Below are positions 44,469 to 54,172 of a DNA stretch of 64,000 nt, piece after piece (position 1 is the stretch's first letter; each line of letters opens with the position of its first letter). Under the pieces are notes generated by a model, which was not told the DNA's origin, ran no database searches, and saw only the letters and a list, made by a program, of their open reading frames with translations. The stretch covers positions 1-64,000 of the forward strand of contig JAFDIV010000017.1 in assembly GCA_019307815.1 (NCBI GenBank), written 5' to 3'. This DNA is from Deltaproteobacteria bacterium (GTDB lineage: Bacteria > Desulfobacterota > DSM-4660 > Desulfatiglandales > Desulfatiglandaceae). The position numbers and the translations under genes were made by a program.

Positions 44469-46166
44469 ATGGGTTACATTCTTTTATTGGCCGCGGTTGT
44501 GGTGTTAGCGTTACTGGGAGCCAGGGTTGCCCTGCTTTTTCAACTGCCTCGGGTAACTGGATACTTATTGACAGGGCTTCTTATTGGTCCATCAGTAGTA
44601 GATTTTTTGACCAAACAGGACGTAGCACATTTTACCTTTATTAGCGAGATCGCATTAGGCATCATTGCATTTTACATTGGTACAGAATTTGATACCAAGA
44701 AGTTCAAAAGAATTAAGAATACACTCCCTTTCTTTTTTGTTGGAGATATTTTATTCACATCATCCCTTGTTTTTATCTCCTTATTGGTTGCGCTGAGAGG
44801 TTCGTTAAGCACGGCTGTCTTTCTGGGGATTCTTTCCATAGCCACAGCACCCGCCGCTACCTTGCTGGTAATTAGAGATTTGGATTCTGAGGGCCCTCTT
44901 ACAGACCATATTATGGCCATGGTAGGCTTGAATAATTTAGTGTGCATTATCGCTTTTGTAATTGCCATGAGCATCATCTCGTTTGCTCCCCAAAGTGCTG
45001 CAAGCGGAGGCTCCGCATTTATTGGTTCCATTTCCGAGGTGGCGCATGGGATATTCCTGCCTCTGCTTTTGGGTTTAGGGCTAGCGTTATTTCTTCAGTA
45101 CTATCTCCGGCTTGGGCTTGAAGAAAACGAACTCCTTCTGGTTTCACTGGCTGCCATATTATTGGGAATAGGGTGTTCTCACTATTTCTCTGTATCCACA
45201 ATGTTAACGAACTTGGTAATGGGTGGTGTGTTGGTAAACACGTGCGATCGGACAAGGATGGTTGTCAAGCGATTGAGTGAGATGGATTACCCGCTTTATG
45301 CCCTGTTTTTTGTATTTGCCGGAGCAAGCTTTCACATTGACATGCTCGAGGAGATGGGATTGGCAGGTGTAATATATATTCTTGCAAGGGCAGGTGGAAA
45401 AATTTTAGGTGCTACTCTGGGGAAGAGATGGGCCGGAGTAAATATACCCAGTGGTATCTATTTGGGCCTAGGGCTTCTGCCTCAGGCTGGTCTCGCTATT
45501 GGTCTTTCCGCCTGGGCAGCCAGAGAGGTCCCCACCATAGGAGGGTCCCTTCTATCAACCATCCTTGCCACAACAGTGGTTTTTGAGGTATTTGGGCCCA
45601 TTTTGACTAAACTAAGCCTTGTAAGGGGCGGGGAAGTCAAGATTGTGAAAATTTTGTCATCACCTACAATAGGGCATATAAGAGCTAATTTGTCTTTGTT
45701 ACGCTCAAGGGTCCTTAAGGCCTTTGGCAGAACTCCGGCCTGTGACATTGGTGAACAAGAAGAAGCCCTCTGCGTCAAGCACCTTATGCGGTATCATATT
45801 GATACAATACCGCAGGACGCAACATTGGATGAGATAATAAAAATAATGCAAAAGACAAGATACACCATGCTGCCTGTTGTAGGAAATGATAAAGAGTGGA
45901 TCGGCATACTTTCCCTAGGTTCCATTCGAGACCTCTTTTTTGATAAGGACTTGGCCCACCTTATCATTGCCCGAGATGTGGCGGAAAAGGTTAAAACAGT
46001 GAATGCTGATGATGACCTCGCTTATGCCCTACGCCAATTGGAACGCCACCAATTGCCCTATCTTCCAGTAGTTGAAAAAGGAAAGATTACTCGGTTCTTG
46101 GGCGTAATTCACCGCAGGGATATCTGCCTCTTTCAACTGGAAAGCGACAGTGAAATAGAAAAATAA
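44469..46166 (+). CDS. CPA2-family cation:proton antiporter with C-terminal CBS pair
   Basis: The 565-residue protein has about 12 membrane segments in residues 1-385, including FQLPRVTGYLLTGLLIGPSV and VGLNNLVCIIAFVIAMSIIS of the KefB/NapA-type (CPA2) fold. Residues 440-555 form two CBS motifs (DTIPQDATLDEIIKIMQKTR, then VKTVNADDDLAYALRQLERH) that usually bind adenine nucleotides and gate transport. The usual TrkA-N domain is absent. It probably exchanges Na or K for protons. An alternative earlier ATG at 44444 is in another frame. Confidence 0.88.
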   Translation: MGYILLLAAVVVLALLGARVALLFQLPRVTGYLLTGLLIGPSVVDFLTKQDVAHFTFISEIALGIIAFYIGTEFDTKKFKRIKNTLPFFFVGDILFTSSLVFISLLVALRGSLSTAVFLGILSIATAPAATLLVIRDLDSEGPLTDHIMAMVGLNNLVCIIAFVIAMSIISFAPQSAASGGSAFIGSISEVAHGIFLPLLLGLGLALFLQYYLRLGLEENELLLVSLAAILLGIGCSHYFSVSTMLTNLVMGGVLVNTCDRTRMVVKRLSEMDYPLYALFFVFAGASFHIDMLEEMGLAGVIYILARAGGKILGATLGKRWAGVNIPSGIYLGLGLLPQAGLAIGLSAWAAREVPTIGGSLLSTILATTVVFEVFGPILTKLSLVRGGEVKIVKILSSPTIGHIRANLSLLRSRVLKAFGRTPACDIGEQEEALCVKHLMRYHIDTIPQDATLDEIIKIMQKTRYTMLPVVGNDKEWIGILSLGSIRDLFFDKDLAHLIIARDVAEKVKTVNADDDLAYALRQLERHQLPYLPVVEKGKITRFLGVIHRRDICLFQLESDSEIEK

Positions 46167-46207
46167 GAGGGTAAGATTACAAAGGCAAATCCATACCTCT
46201 TCCCTGC

Positions 46208-46606
46208 CTACTCTTCATATACATTCCCTATACAGCACAAAAACGTGGCAGGCTCATCCCCGATATTACGCATACCATGGGGTTCCATGCTCGGTACATA
46301 GACGTAGTCACCAGGGCCAACAATCTTGGTATCCACCACCTCCTCGGTGTCCATGTCAAATTGCCAGCACTCGAATCGCCCGCTTAGGATATACATGGTT
46401 TGGTGGTAAAAGTGATTGTGGATAGGAATTTCACCTCCAGGTTGAATGGTGAAATATCGGAGACCATATTCAGGATACCCGTGGCCATCGTTTCCATACC
46501 TGGAAAGCCATCGTACACTGGTGCCGATAACTTTACGCATCTGCCCCTTAAATGGGAACTCCTCGATCTTAACATCTTCGCAGTCTTTGAAATTCTTCAC
46601 TTCCAT
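46208..46606 (-). CDS. Cupin-domain protein
   Basis: ATG 46606 is chosen because GGAGGAGAAGG precedes it, giving 132 residues. GGEIPIHNHFYHQTMYILSG carries the first cupin motif with His ligands, and GPGDYVYVPSMEPHGMRNIG the second, so a single metal-binding beta-barrel is expected. Substrate unknown. It converges with the antiporter gene. Confidence 0.8.
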   Translation of the reverse strand: MEVKNFKDCEDVKIEEFPFKGQMRKVIGTSVRWLSRYGNDGHGYPEYGLRYFTIQPGGEIPIHNHFYHQTMYILSGRFECWQFDMDTEEVVDTKIVGPGDYVYVPSMEPHGMRNIGDEPATFLCCIGNVYEE

Positions 46607-46629
46607 GACCTTCTCCTCCTTTATTGAAA

Positions 46630-48252
46630 CTATAGCAGAATCTGATTCTTGAGTGAGCGGGATTCTCCTGCTGCGATTACTTTTATAGCAGCATCTCCTT
46701 TGATTGGGCATTTGTTTTCACATATCCCACATCCCACACATCTTTTGAGGTCAACAAAAGGTAGCTGCATCTCCAAAGGGCGGCCATTGCGGGTCTTGAC
46801 CATTTCCCTGCGGAGATAAATGGCCTTGGGCGATGTGGGGCAATGCTCTTCACACACAATGCATGGAGCGTTTCCAGACCAAGGCAAGCATTTGCCTCTG
46901 TCTATGAAAGCAGCTCCAATTTTTATGGGGCGTTCTATCTTTTCCTTGACCGATATCTCCCTAATAGCGCCGATGGGACACACACTTCCGCAAAGCGTGC
47001 AGGTGTACTCGCAATAACCCATGGTCATGATGAGTCTAGGAGTCCAAAAGCCAGCCATTCCGGCCTCACCCAACGTGGGGTTGATTGCATTTGTGGGACA
47101 TACCTTCATGCAGAGGCCACATCTTTGACAAAGGGTGATAAATTCTTCCTCAGGTACTGCCCCGGGTGGCCTTATGAGCCTTGAGTCAGATACCTTCTCA
47201 ACTCGACCATCTAATTTCCCCAAAAAAGGCAAAGACACTCCGGCAAGAATTCCTCCCAGCACGGCCCTACGGCCCATGTCAGGGGCTTTATTAAGGTTGA
47301 GGCGCCACTTTAATCTAAAGGAAAGTGCATGTTCAGGGCACACATTGGAACAGTTGAAGCAGGTGATGCACTCAGTAGGCTGCCAATCATTGCCAGGCTC
47401 AGGACATGCAGCCCCCTGGCAGAACTGGGAACACAGCCCACAATTGGTACATTTTTCCTGATCTTTCTTGAGGGTGAGCAAACCAAATCTTGCAAATACC
47501 CCTAACAAGGCCCCCAGGGGACACAAGACCCGGCACCAGAACCGGGGTCTTATTCGGTTGAGAAATAAAATAAAAAGAAAAAGCAAACCTATGAACCATC
47601 CTGTCTGGTAGGCTTGGGATTCATAGCCAAATATGGGCGCCAGGAGGACTTCACCTCCATAGCTCAGATAATTCAAGAACTTGATATCACTGTTGGCCAT
47701 GGCATGGAAAAAGGAACTCAGCCCGATTCCCACGCTTGGCACCACGGCCAGTGCCAGTGACCTAAACAACAAAGAGATAGGATCCATAAGACCTGTGAGG
47801 TTTAGAGTTAGTACCGAGGCGATCAAAAGGGCGATGAGTACAAAATACTTGAATTTCTGGCCAGGGCTTTTCTGGTTTGCCCTGATCAAGCGATCCCCTT
47901 TTAGGGAAGGTTTTAGTCTGCTCACCAAATGGTTTATAGTTCCTAAAGGGCAAATAAAGCCACAGAAGGCCCTTCCCCAAAACATGGTAAGAAACAGGAC
48001 AATGGCTCCCCATATGAATCCGGTAATCAGTCGGTGGCCTGATAGAAGTGAAGACAGGCCGACGAGCGGATCAAGCTGAAAGAAGAATCTTATGGGCCAA
48101 CTTATTCTGATATCTTGTTCTGAGGTGAAAACAACAGAGTATTCAAGAAATATCTTTTGCGGTAGACGGCTTTCAGCAAGGAGAAAAAGAAAAAGGAATA
48201 GAAAAAAACCTTGGCTTATCCTTCTTAGCCAGACGAGCTGTTTAACCCTCAT
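46630..48252 (-). CDS. NapH/MauN-like polyferredoxin membrane protein
   Basis: The 540-residue protein has about five membrane helices in the first 250 residues with the NapH-type FCGFICPLGTINHLVSRLK. Several 4Fe-4S motifs follow: CTNCGLCSQFCQGAACPEP, CITCFNCSNVCPEH, CQRCGLCMKVCPTN, CIVCEEHCP and CVGCGICENKCP. It is a candidate electron-transfer hub between the quinone pool and periplasmic or cytoplasmic acceptors. A short hydrophobic segment preceded by RR (MGRRAVLGGILAGVSLPFLG) lies in the middle. Its ATG overlaps the stop of the DUF362 gene by four bases, so the two are one operon. Homologues accompany respiratory reductases in sulfate reducers. Confidence 0.85.
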   Translation of the reverse strand: MRVKQLVWLRRISQGFFLFLFLFLLAESRLPQKIFLEYSVVFTSEQDIRISWPIRFFFQLDPLVGLSSLLSGHRLITGFIWGAIVLFLTMFWGRAFCGFICPLGTINHLVSRLKPSLKGDRLIRANQKSPGQKFKYFVLIALLIASVLTLNLTGLMDPISLLFRSLALAVVPSVGIGLSSFFHAMANSDIKFLNYLSYGGEVLLAPIFGYESQAYQTGWFIGLLFLFILFLNRIRPRFWCRVLCPLGALLGVFARFGLLTLKKDQEKCTNCGLCSQFCQGAACPEPGNDWQPTECITCFNCSNVCPEHALSFRLKWRLNLNKAPDMGRRAVLGGILAGVSLPFLGKLDGRVEKVSDSRLIRPPGAVPEEEFITLCQRCGLCMKVCPTNAINPTLGEAGMAGFWTPRLIMTMGYCEYTCTLCGSVCPIGAIREISVKEKIERPIKIGAAFIDRGKCLPWSGNAPCIVCEEHCPTSPKAIYLRREMVKTRNGRPLEMQLPFVDLKRCVGCGICENKCPIKGDAAIKVIAAGESRSLKNQILL

Positions 48253-49196
48253 ATATGGACCTTTTTTTGCTGAAGTTGCCGAAAGTCAAATGTACCAAGT
48301 CCCCATCTCTTGCCCAGTCGGATAAAGCCGAGATCTGCGGGCCTCTTGCCGAATAGCAGGGCCGCCCTAGCGTCTGCAGCCACAGGATCATTGCTCAAGA
48401 TCAAGACATCTTTTTTTGCCACATATTCCTTTTTGCCTCCTGATGGGCCGTTACGGGTCATGATCCTAATCGCATCTATAAGGGTAAGGGTTGGGTTGAA
48501 AAATCGGGCCAGATCCACAATGCTTTGATTGATATCCTGGTGTAGAACCCACCTGCTTCCTCCTACTGCACCTATCCAATTTTTCATGCCCAGGGTAAGC
48601 TTGCTTAAGGAATGGTGTTTTGCTATGGGAATGTTGATCAGTTTGTCGGCTTCCACGATGGGGGTGAAAACAGGCCATGTATCAAGGCGGACACCTCCTA
48701 TTTTCATTTTGCGCATCAGAGAGGAGCGAGGAAATACCAATTCGGCCCCAGTTTCTCTTGCGACCCGTCCTGCCCCTGTGATTGCAAAACAGCGCCTTGC
48801 ATCATGTATAGTATGATCAACAATCCTGACTTTTTTGGCCCCCGCTTCTTGGCATAGTTCCACCACGGCCCTTAAAACTTCTGGATTTGTGGTGGCAGCA
48901 AGCCCAGGGCTTCTGGCCCATGAGATGTTAGGTTTGATTGCTACCACATCTCCTCTTGATATGAAATGATCTATCCCGCCGGCTGCGTCGAAGACTCTTC
49001 TTACAAGCTGTGTCACGGAGTAACCCTTCTGCTTGCCTATGCCTTCGACGATAAAGCCAGAATTTTCAGGTCCCAATTTGGTGGCCAGAGAGGAAGGAAG
49101 AGAATCTACTAAAAGGTTTGCAAAAAGAATCGAACCACCCATGTAAAGGAGCTTCTTAATGATTTCTCTTCTACCAACAGGAGTATATAAATCCAT
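48249..49196 (-). CDS. DUF362 protein with probable Tat signal
   Basis: The 315-residue product starts MDLYTPVGRREIIKKLLYMG, a twin-arginine-like signal followed by a hydrophobic stretch. The DUF362 domain is shown by VVAIKPNISWARSPGLAATT near residue 82 and NIPIAKHHSLSKLTLGMKNW near 187. DUF362 proteins are linked to iron-sulfur proteins and often fused to ferredoxin domains; here the ferredoxin partner is the next gene. Export by Tat would place it outside the cytoplasmic membrane, next to the polyferredoxin. Function is unknown. Confidence 0.8.
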   Translation of the reverse strand: MDLYTPVGRREIIKKLLYMGGSILFANLLVDSLPSSLATKLGPENSGFIVEGIGKQKGYSVTQLVRRVFDAAGGIDHFISRGDVVAIKPNISWARSPGLAATTNPEVLRAVVELCQEAGAKKVRIVDHTIHDARRCFAITGAGRVARETGAELVFPRSSLMRKMKIGGVRLDTWPVFTPIVEADKLINIPIAKHHSLSKLTLGMKNWIGAVGGSRWVLHQDINQSIVDLARFFNPTLTLIDAIRIMTRNGPSGGKKEYVAKKDVLILSNDPVAADARAALLFGKRPADLGFIRLGKRWGLGTFDFRQLQQKKVHI

Positions 49197-49418
49197 GGCT
49201 TACTCCCTTTTCCTTGGGGCGCGTGATGGGACTATTATAATGGCATATTAGCACCTTAAGGGCCTTTGGGTCTATGCATATCTTGTAGCCGGCGTTGAGC
49301 TTTGGTAATCTTTTTGGTTGCAAGAGGAGGTGCACGAGGTTATTTTGAATACCTTATTAATGTTACTAATGTCCATCCCCAAATGGGATATTTCTGGATG
49401 TAGCCATCAGCGGTTAGC

Positions 49419-49448
49419 CCTGCCTGCCCGCCACAAATCATAGGCAGG
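49419..49448. repeat. Palindrome of the CCTGCCT/AGGCAGG family (intergenic)
   Basis: CCTGCCT (49419-49425) and AGGCAGG (49442-49448) form a 7-base stem around a 16-base loop. It is the only intergenic copy found outside the 12-22 kb region. Confidence 0.6.
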
Positions 49449-49513
49449 TATCAGCAATCAGCTTAAGCCGCTGGTATTTCATGGTTTTTGTTGAAGTCTG
49501 AGAGCTGAACGCT

Positions 49514-49543
49514 CCTATCCAAAAATCACAATTTTTGGATAGG
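49514..49543. promoter_or_regulatory. Perfect inverted repeat just upstream of arsC
   Basis: CCTATCCAAAAAT-CACA-ATTTTTGGATAGG has 13-base perfect arms and ends 22 bases before the arsC start. It could be an operator or an mRNA leader hairpin. No arsR gene is in the window. Confidence 0.5.
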
Positions 49544-49565
49544 CACTAACTAGGGTCCATCCATC

Positions 49566-49997
49566 ATGACAAAAAAGACTATCCTTTTTGTGTGTACCCA
49601 TAACTCCGCTCGCTCCCAAATGGCTGAAGGCCTGGTCAATGCCCTTTATGGGGATCAGTATGAAGCTTACAGCGCCGGTATTGAGCCATTTCAAGTCAAT
49701 CCGTTTGCTATTGACGTTATGAAAGAGATAGGGATTGATATCTCCAGGCATGAATCCAAGAGCGTGGAACAGTTCCTGGATCAGGAAATAGACTGCGTGA
49801 TTACGGTCTGCGACCATGCCAATGAGATGTGCCCTTTTTTTCCAGGCGGAAAGAAAAGGGTTCATAAGGGATTTCAGGATCCTACAGCAGTTACCGGCTC
49901 TGGGGAAGACAAAAGAATTGCCTTTCGTCGGACTCGTGATGAAATACGAAGATGGCTGGACCAGGAATTGCAGAAAATCTGCTTAGGCCCCAAGTAG
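49566..49997 (+). CDS. arsC: Arsenate reductase, thioredoxin-coupled low-molecular-weight phosphatase type
   Basis: The 143-residue protein has the P-loop CTHNSARSQMAEG (catalytic Cys 11) and later VITVCDHANEMCPFFPG, which holds the two resolving Cys, then FQDPTAVTGS with the phosphatase Asp. This arrangement is that of thioredoxin-linked ArsC, which reduces arsenate to arsenite in the cytoplasm. No ars transporter or regulator is next to it, so the arsenite efflux gene must be elsewhere. It is full length; the stop is TAG. Confidence 0.93.
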   Translation: MTKKTILFVCTHNSARSQMAEGLVNALYGDQYEAYSAGIEPFQVNPFAIDVMKEIGIDISRHESKSVEQFLDQEIDCVITVCDHANEMCPFFPGGKKRVHKGFQDPTAVTGSGEDKRIAFRRTRDEIRRWLDQELQKICLGPK

Positions 49998-50120
49998 CTC
50001 AGGCACCTCCTTTGATAGCTCCATCCAGAAATCTTTGATTCTAAAAATCTTCGAAACCATCATTATCATTGTTGTCAAGAGGGATAATCTTTTCTGGAGA
50101 TTGCTCCTCAGGGGAGTCCT

Positions 50121-51857
50121 TTAAGGGTGATGTTGCCTTTTTTGAGTAGTAACCTGTGTGCTGGGTTTTGTGTTTTGGTTTTCCTTCTCTATTGTGCCAG
50201 CAAGGCGGATAAGTTCTTGGACGATATTTTTCATTTCTTCTGCCTGAGCCCTTAGCTGCTCAGATGCACTGGCAGATTCCTCTGCATTGGCCGCACTGCG
50301 CTGTACCACCTTGTCCATTTCCTCAATGGCCCTGTTGATCTGTTCAATTCCCTGTGCCTGCTCATTGGAGGCTAAGGCGATTTCTCCCACCAATTGGGCT
50401 GCCTTGTCCGCACTTTGAGCAACTTCAGAGAAGGTCTTATTTGTTTGGGCGACCATTTCCGCACCTTGTCCAATCTGCACGACATTTTGCTCTATCAATG
50501 TGGCTGTGTCTTTTGCCGCTTCGGCTGCTCGCATGGCAAGGTTTCGCACTTCGTCGGCCACCACCGCGAACCCTGTCCCAGCTTCTCCGGCACGTGCAGC
50601 CTCCACTGCGGCATTGAGGGCCAGAAGATTGGTTTGAAAGGCTATCTCATCAATTGTCTTTATGATTTTCGAGGTCTCCTCGCTGGATTTGGCAATACCG
50701 TCCATTGCTGTAGTGAGTTTTTCCATGGCCTCTTTGGCTTCCACTACAATCCTGTTTGTATTTTTCATAAGGGAATCTGCCTGAGAGGCGTTTTCTGCAT
50801 TCTGTTTGGTCATGGATGAGATTTCCTCCAGCGAGGAGGAAGTCTCTTCAAGGGATGCGGCCTGCTCAGATGCTCCTTCTGATAACGTCTGGCTGGAGTC
50901 TGACAATTCGTGGGCCGCTGAAGCCACTTGTTCGGATCCCTTACTCAATTTTCTTACCACACTGTTTATGGGATTGGAGATACTGCGAATGGTAAAAAGG
51001 AATGAAACCCCCAACGCCAGGAGTATCATTCCAAGGGTGATGGCTGAGATGATCCAAAGGGTCCGCTCAATCTGTTTTTTTACCCTAGAATGGCTCTCCT
51101 TCACCTGATCTCGAATTTGTGTGGCGATTTTATCCAGCCTTTTATCCAGCATAGCCTTTCTTGCTTGGACAGCCGACTCTATCTCGTCCATGTAAACTCC
51201 AGTGCCAATGATCCAGTTCCATTTTTTGAAAAGCTTCACAAAAGATAGCTTTGGCTGGGGTTTGTCAGCGCCATATTTTGGCCAGTAATAGTCCACAAAC
51301 CCTTCTCCCTTTTCTTTGCATACCCTGACAAACTCTATGAACAGCTTCTTTCCCTTTGGATCCTTTATCCCGGAAAGGTCCTTGCCGTTCAATTGAGGTT
51401 TGTAAGGATGCATGATCATAGTGGGCGTCATGTCGTTAATCCAAAAGTAGTCTTTGTTTTCCGGCCCATATCGAAGGTGCTTAATGAGATCTGCAGCCTT
51501 TGTTTTCGCCTCCTCCAACATGGCTTGTTTGAGTGCCTCATCGGTTTCCCCCCGCAAACCCTCGGTCTGGAGTGCTTCCAAATCTCCGATAAATTTGCTT
51601 AGCGCACTGAGGGCCGTATCCACCTCTGACTTTATATATTCCTTTTTGGAAGCGATGAGGTCTTTTCGATAAGATTCAATTTGGGCGGTATAGTCAGCCT
51701 TCATCTTGTCTGTAAATGCCTTACCCATACTTTCAATCTGTAGGGCGGCTTGTTCCCCTTGGGCCTTCATCTTCCAAATGGAAATGGAGCTAACAGCCAC
51801 GGAGATAAACAATAGGGGAAGGGTCAAAAGCAACATGATTTTAGTGTGCATTTTCAT
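50121..51857 (-). CDS. Methyl-accepting chemotaxis protein with Cache sensor
   Basis: The 578-residue receptor has a first membrane helix at about 7-26, a periplasmic double- or single-Cache domain ([20 protein letters not shown] near 135 and [20 protein letters not shown] near 210), a second membrane helix at about 266-290, HAMP ([18 protein letters not shown]), and the cytoplasmic signalling domain with the hairpin tip [20 protein letters not shown] and [13 protein letters not shown]. The Cache form resembles those that bind small carboxylates. The C-terminus lacks a CheR/CheB tether pentapeptide. Encoded alone on the minus strand. Confidence 0.95.
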   Translation of the reverse strand: MKMHTKIMLLLTLPLLFISVAVSSISIWKMKAQGEQAALQIESMGKAFTDKMKADYTAQIESYRKDLIASKKEYIKSEVDTALSALSKFIGDLEALQTEGLRGETDEALKQAMLEEAKTKAADLIKHLRYGPENKDYFWINDMTPTMIMHPYKPQLNGKDLSGIKDPKGKKLFIEFVRVCKEKGEGFVDYYWPKYGADKPQPKLSFVKLFKKWNWIIGTGVYMDEIESAVQARKAMLDKRLDKIATQIRDQVKESHSRVKKQIERTLWIISAITLGMILLALGVSFLFTIRSISNPINSVVRKLSKGSEQVASAAHELSDSSQTLSEGASEQAASLEETSSSLEEISSMTKQNAENASQADSLMKNTNRIVVEAKEAMEKLTTAMDGIAKSSEETSKIIKTIDEIAFQTNLLALNAAVEAARAGEAGTGFAVVADEVRNLAMRAAEAAKDTATLIEQNVVQIGQGAEMVAQTNKTFSEVAQSADKAAQLVGEIALASNEQAQGIEQINRAIEEMDKVVQRSAANAEESASASEQLRAQAEEMKNIVQELIRLAGTIEKENQNTKPSTQVTTQKRQHHP

Positions 51858-52506
51858 ACCTTAGTCCTCCTTTCCCAGACGCAGGGATGATGGTTTAAAA
51901 GGGAGATGCCCTAGTCTTTAATCCCAACTGTCATCATTTTGGCAATGGTCTGAGTGAAATGTACTATAAATTGACATAATGACTTGAGAGTTTATCTTGA
52001 GTAGGCCTTCCCCCTTATTTTCTAGGTGACAGGCCCTAGGGCCATGGCGGCTAGGATTTCCGCGAGGGGGCCTGTTGCTGTTTCAGGTTTTCTCAAGACC
52101 CCTTTACATCGGGCCCGACGGCCTGTACGGTCGTAGAAGAGGCAATAACTATGCCAACTCGGAGAGGCCTTCCTGTAAGGCCATTTGGCTTAGGGGGAGA
52201 AATACCGGTGAGATTTTTGTATAGTAATGGGGCCTTTTTTGTGGCAAAGTAATAGCGTTTATCTAGGCAAGCGAGAAAACATCCAAAATGTGAAATAGGA
52301 CTTAGCTTAAATAACCATTGGTCAAAGCCCGGGGGCCCCATTTGGTCTGTTCAAGACAGAAGGACAAATTTCCTTTCGTATTCCTATTTCTAGACTACAT
52401 ACTTTGGATATTACCTGGACCGTGTTTCCTATCTTGGAATTACGCTCCATGGCAATAGGTCCGTGGGGCAGACGTTCACCCTAATCGGGAAGAGAAAGGA
52501 GGACTT
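51858..52506. other. Gene-free divergent region between the chemoreceptor and the OYE-family reductase
   Basis: No supportable gene. GAAAGGAGG at 52494-52503 is the ribosome site of the downstream gene. A minus-strand frame over 52093-52341 reads GISPPKPNGLTGRPLRVGIV but has no ribosome site and no family I know. Promoters for both flanking genes must lie here; I cannot pick them with confidence. Confidence 0.35.
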
Positions 52507-53646
52507 ATGGGTAACGTCTCGAATGTATTTTCACCCTTTACTATTAAAGATCTTTCACTGAAGAACAGACTTGTTATGGTTCCCATGTATGTGGGCTATG
52601 CCAGTGCAGATGGAACGGTGAGCGAACTCATGCTGGATCACTACCGGGAAATGGCTGCCTCAGGTGTGGCCATGGTGGTGGTGGAAAACGCCTCGGTGGA
52701 TCCATTGGGATTGGGGTCGCCGTTTACTTTGAGAGTGAATGACGACCAATACATTCCCGGTCTTTCCAAATTGGCTGAAGTGATTCATGATCAGGGGGCA
52801 ATGGCCTTTTTACAGATCAACCATGCGGGTCGTTATGCTTATGGCCGTGAAAGACTTGCCCCTTCAGGAGTCAAAACGGGTGATGTGATACCCAAAGAAA
52901 TGACCAACCAGGATATTGCAAGGGTTATTGAGGCATTTGCAGAAGGAGCTAAACGTGTCAAAGAAGCAGGATTTGATGGCGTGGAAATCCATGGTGGCAC
53001 TGGATATCTGATTGTTCAATTTTTATCTCCTCGGACGAATAACCGGAGCGATGAATATGGCGGAGGTCTTGAAAATCGAATGCGCTTTCCACTTCAAGTG
53101 GTTGCAGCGGTCACTGACTCCGTTGGGAAAGACTATCCTGTAGGGTACCGGTTTCTAGCTGATGAGTGGCTGCCTGATGGCCTCCACCTGAACGAAACCA
53201 CCCTTTATGCAAAAGAATTGGAGAAAATGGGCGTTGCATATCTTTCTGTAATGGCGGGTACATACGACTCTTTTTTCCTTCCTGAATACCTAGAGAAGGA
53301 ACGGTCAGAAGGCTATATGGTCCATTTTGCCCGAGCAATAAAGGAGGCTGTTTCTAAGAGCCCCGTGATCGCTGCAGGGAGAATTCAATCACCTGGTACG
53401 GCCGAGCGGATTCTGGCACAAGGGGAGGCGGACTTAATAGGACTTGCCCGGGTCTTGTTTGCTGATCCGCTGTGGCCCAAAAAGGCAAAGGGGGAGGTCG
53501 CAGAACCTATCATAGCCTGTGAGCCCACCTGCTCCCTGTGTATGAGCCGGGTGATGAAAGGGAGGCCCCTCTTTTGCTCCCAGTGGAGCAAGGACCGCAG
53601 AGATGCGTTTTTAAGGAGGATCGGGGAGAAGACCGAAGGGGAATAG
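52507..53646 (+). CDS. Old Yellow Enzyme family NADH:flavin oxidoreductase (barrel plus Cys cluster)
   Basis: The 379-residue protein is an FMN TIM barrel: LKNRLVMVPMYVGYASADGT near residue 19, FLQINHAGRYAYG near 101, GFDGVEIHGGTGYLIVQFLS near 157 and the FMN-phosphate loop VIAAGRIQSP and GEADLIGLARVLFADP near the end. The C-terminus CEPTCSLCMSRVMKGRPLFC supplies four Cys for a 4Fe-4S cluster, as in 2,4-dienoyl-CoA and enoate reductases. These usually continue with an FAD/NAD domain of about 300 residues, missing here, so the electron donor must be a separate protein. GAAAGGAGG precedes the ATG. Confidence 0.88.
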   Translation: MGNVSNVFSPFTIKDLSLKNRLVMVPMYVGYASADGTVSELMLDHYREMAASGVAMVVVENASVDPLGLGSPFTLRVNDDQYIPGLSKLAEVIHDQGAMAFLQINHAGRYAYGRERLAPSGVKTGDVIPKEMTNQDIARVIEAFAEGAKRVKEAGFDGVEIHGGTGYLIVQFLSPRTNNRSDEYGGGLENRMRFPLQVVAAVTDSVGKDYPVGYRFLADEWLPDGLHLNETTLYAKELEKMGVAYLSVMAGTYDSFFLPEYLEKERSEGYMVHFARAIKEAVSKSPVIAAGRIQSPGTAERILAQGEADLIGLARVLFADPLWPKKAKGEVAEPIIACEPTCSLCMSRVMKGRPLFCSQWSKDRRDAFLRRIGEKTEGE

Positions 53647-53770
53647 CAGTGTTGGGACGCAATTACCCTGTCTTAAGGGTTATTGGAGGCTTCGGCCGCA
53701 TTCTGGAAAAGGAACATTCTATGGCTAGGAACCTTCACCATATACAGGAGGAGATTCAGCTACAGCCTTA

Positions 53771-54172
53771 ATGTCTGCAAGGGAAAATCGAGTTATGTGG
53801 TCCGCCAAACGCCGGATGAGATCAGAAGACAGGGGCTTTCCCAGCAAGTGCATTATGTCTGTGGAGCTGACGGTCAAAAGGGCGCGGCACTGGCTCATGA
53901 TGCTTATTTCGCAGAAGATCACCTCTTCGTCCACCACTTTTGGTGGGGTTATTGGCATAATTGTGGCGATTGTGGTGTCATTGTGGCTTACCCGAATCTT
54001 ATTGGTCCCTTTTGTTCTAAGCCCTGGTATTGTCCTCATCACATTTGTCTTTTCCGTGGCAGTAGGGGTTTTCTTTAGTTATTTTCCTGCTCGCAAGGCA
54101 GCCCACCTGGATCCTATCGAGGCCTTGCGGCAAAATTTACAATACAACAAAGGGGGGGTACATAACATATGA
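53771..54172 (+). pseudogene. MacB/FtsX-type ABC transporter permease, C-terminal remnant
   Basis: From about 53930 the frame reads TTFGGVIGIIVAIVVSLWLT, VPFVLSPGIVLITFVFSVAV and FFSYFPARKAAHLDPIEALR, the last two membrane helices and closing motif of MacB-type permeases. The preceding 50 codons do not resemble the family, and neither the rest of the permease nor its ATPase is present. It is a decayed end fragment. Its stop overlaps the start of the DUF169 gene. Confidence 0.65.

Noticed and set aside
51985-52341. Minus-strand frame 52093-52341 as a gene
   Set aside because: It has no ribosome site or family match and ends in a region without coding character.
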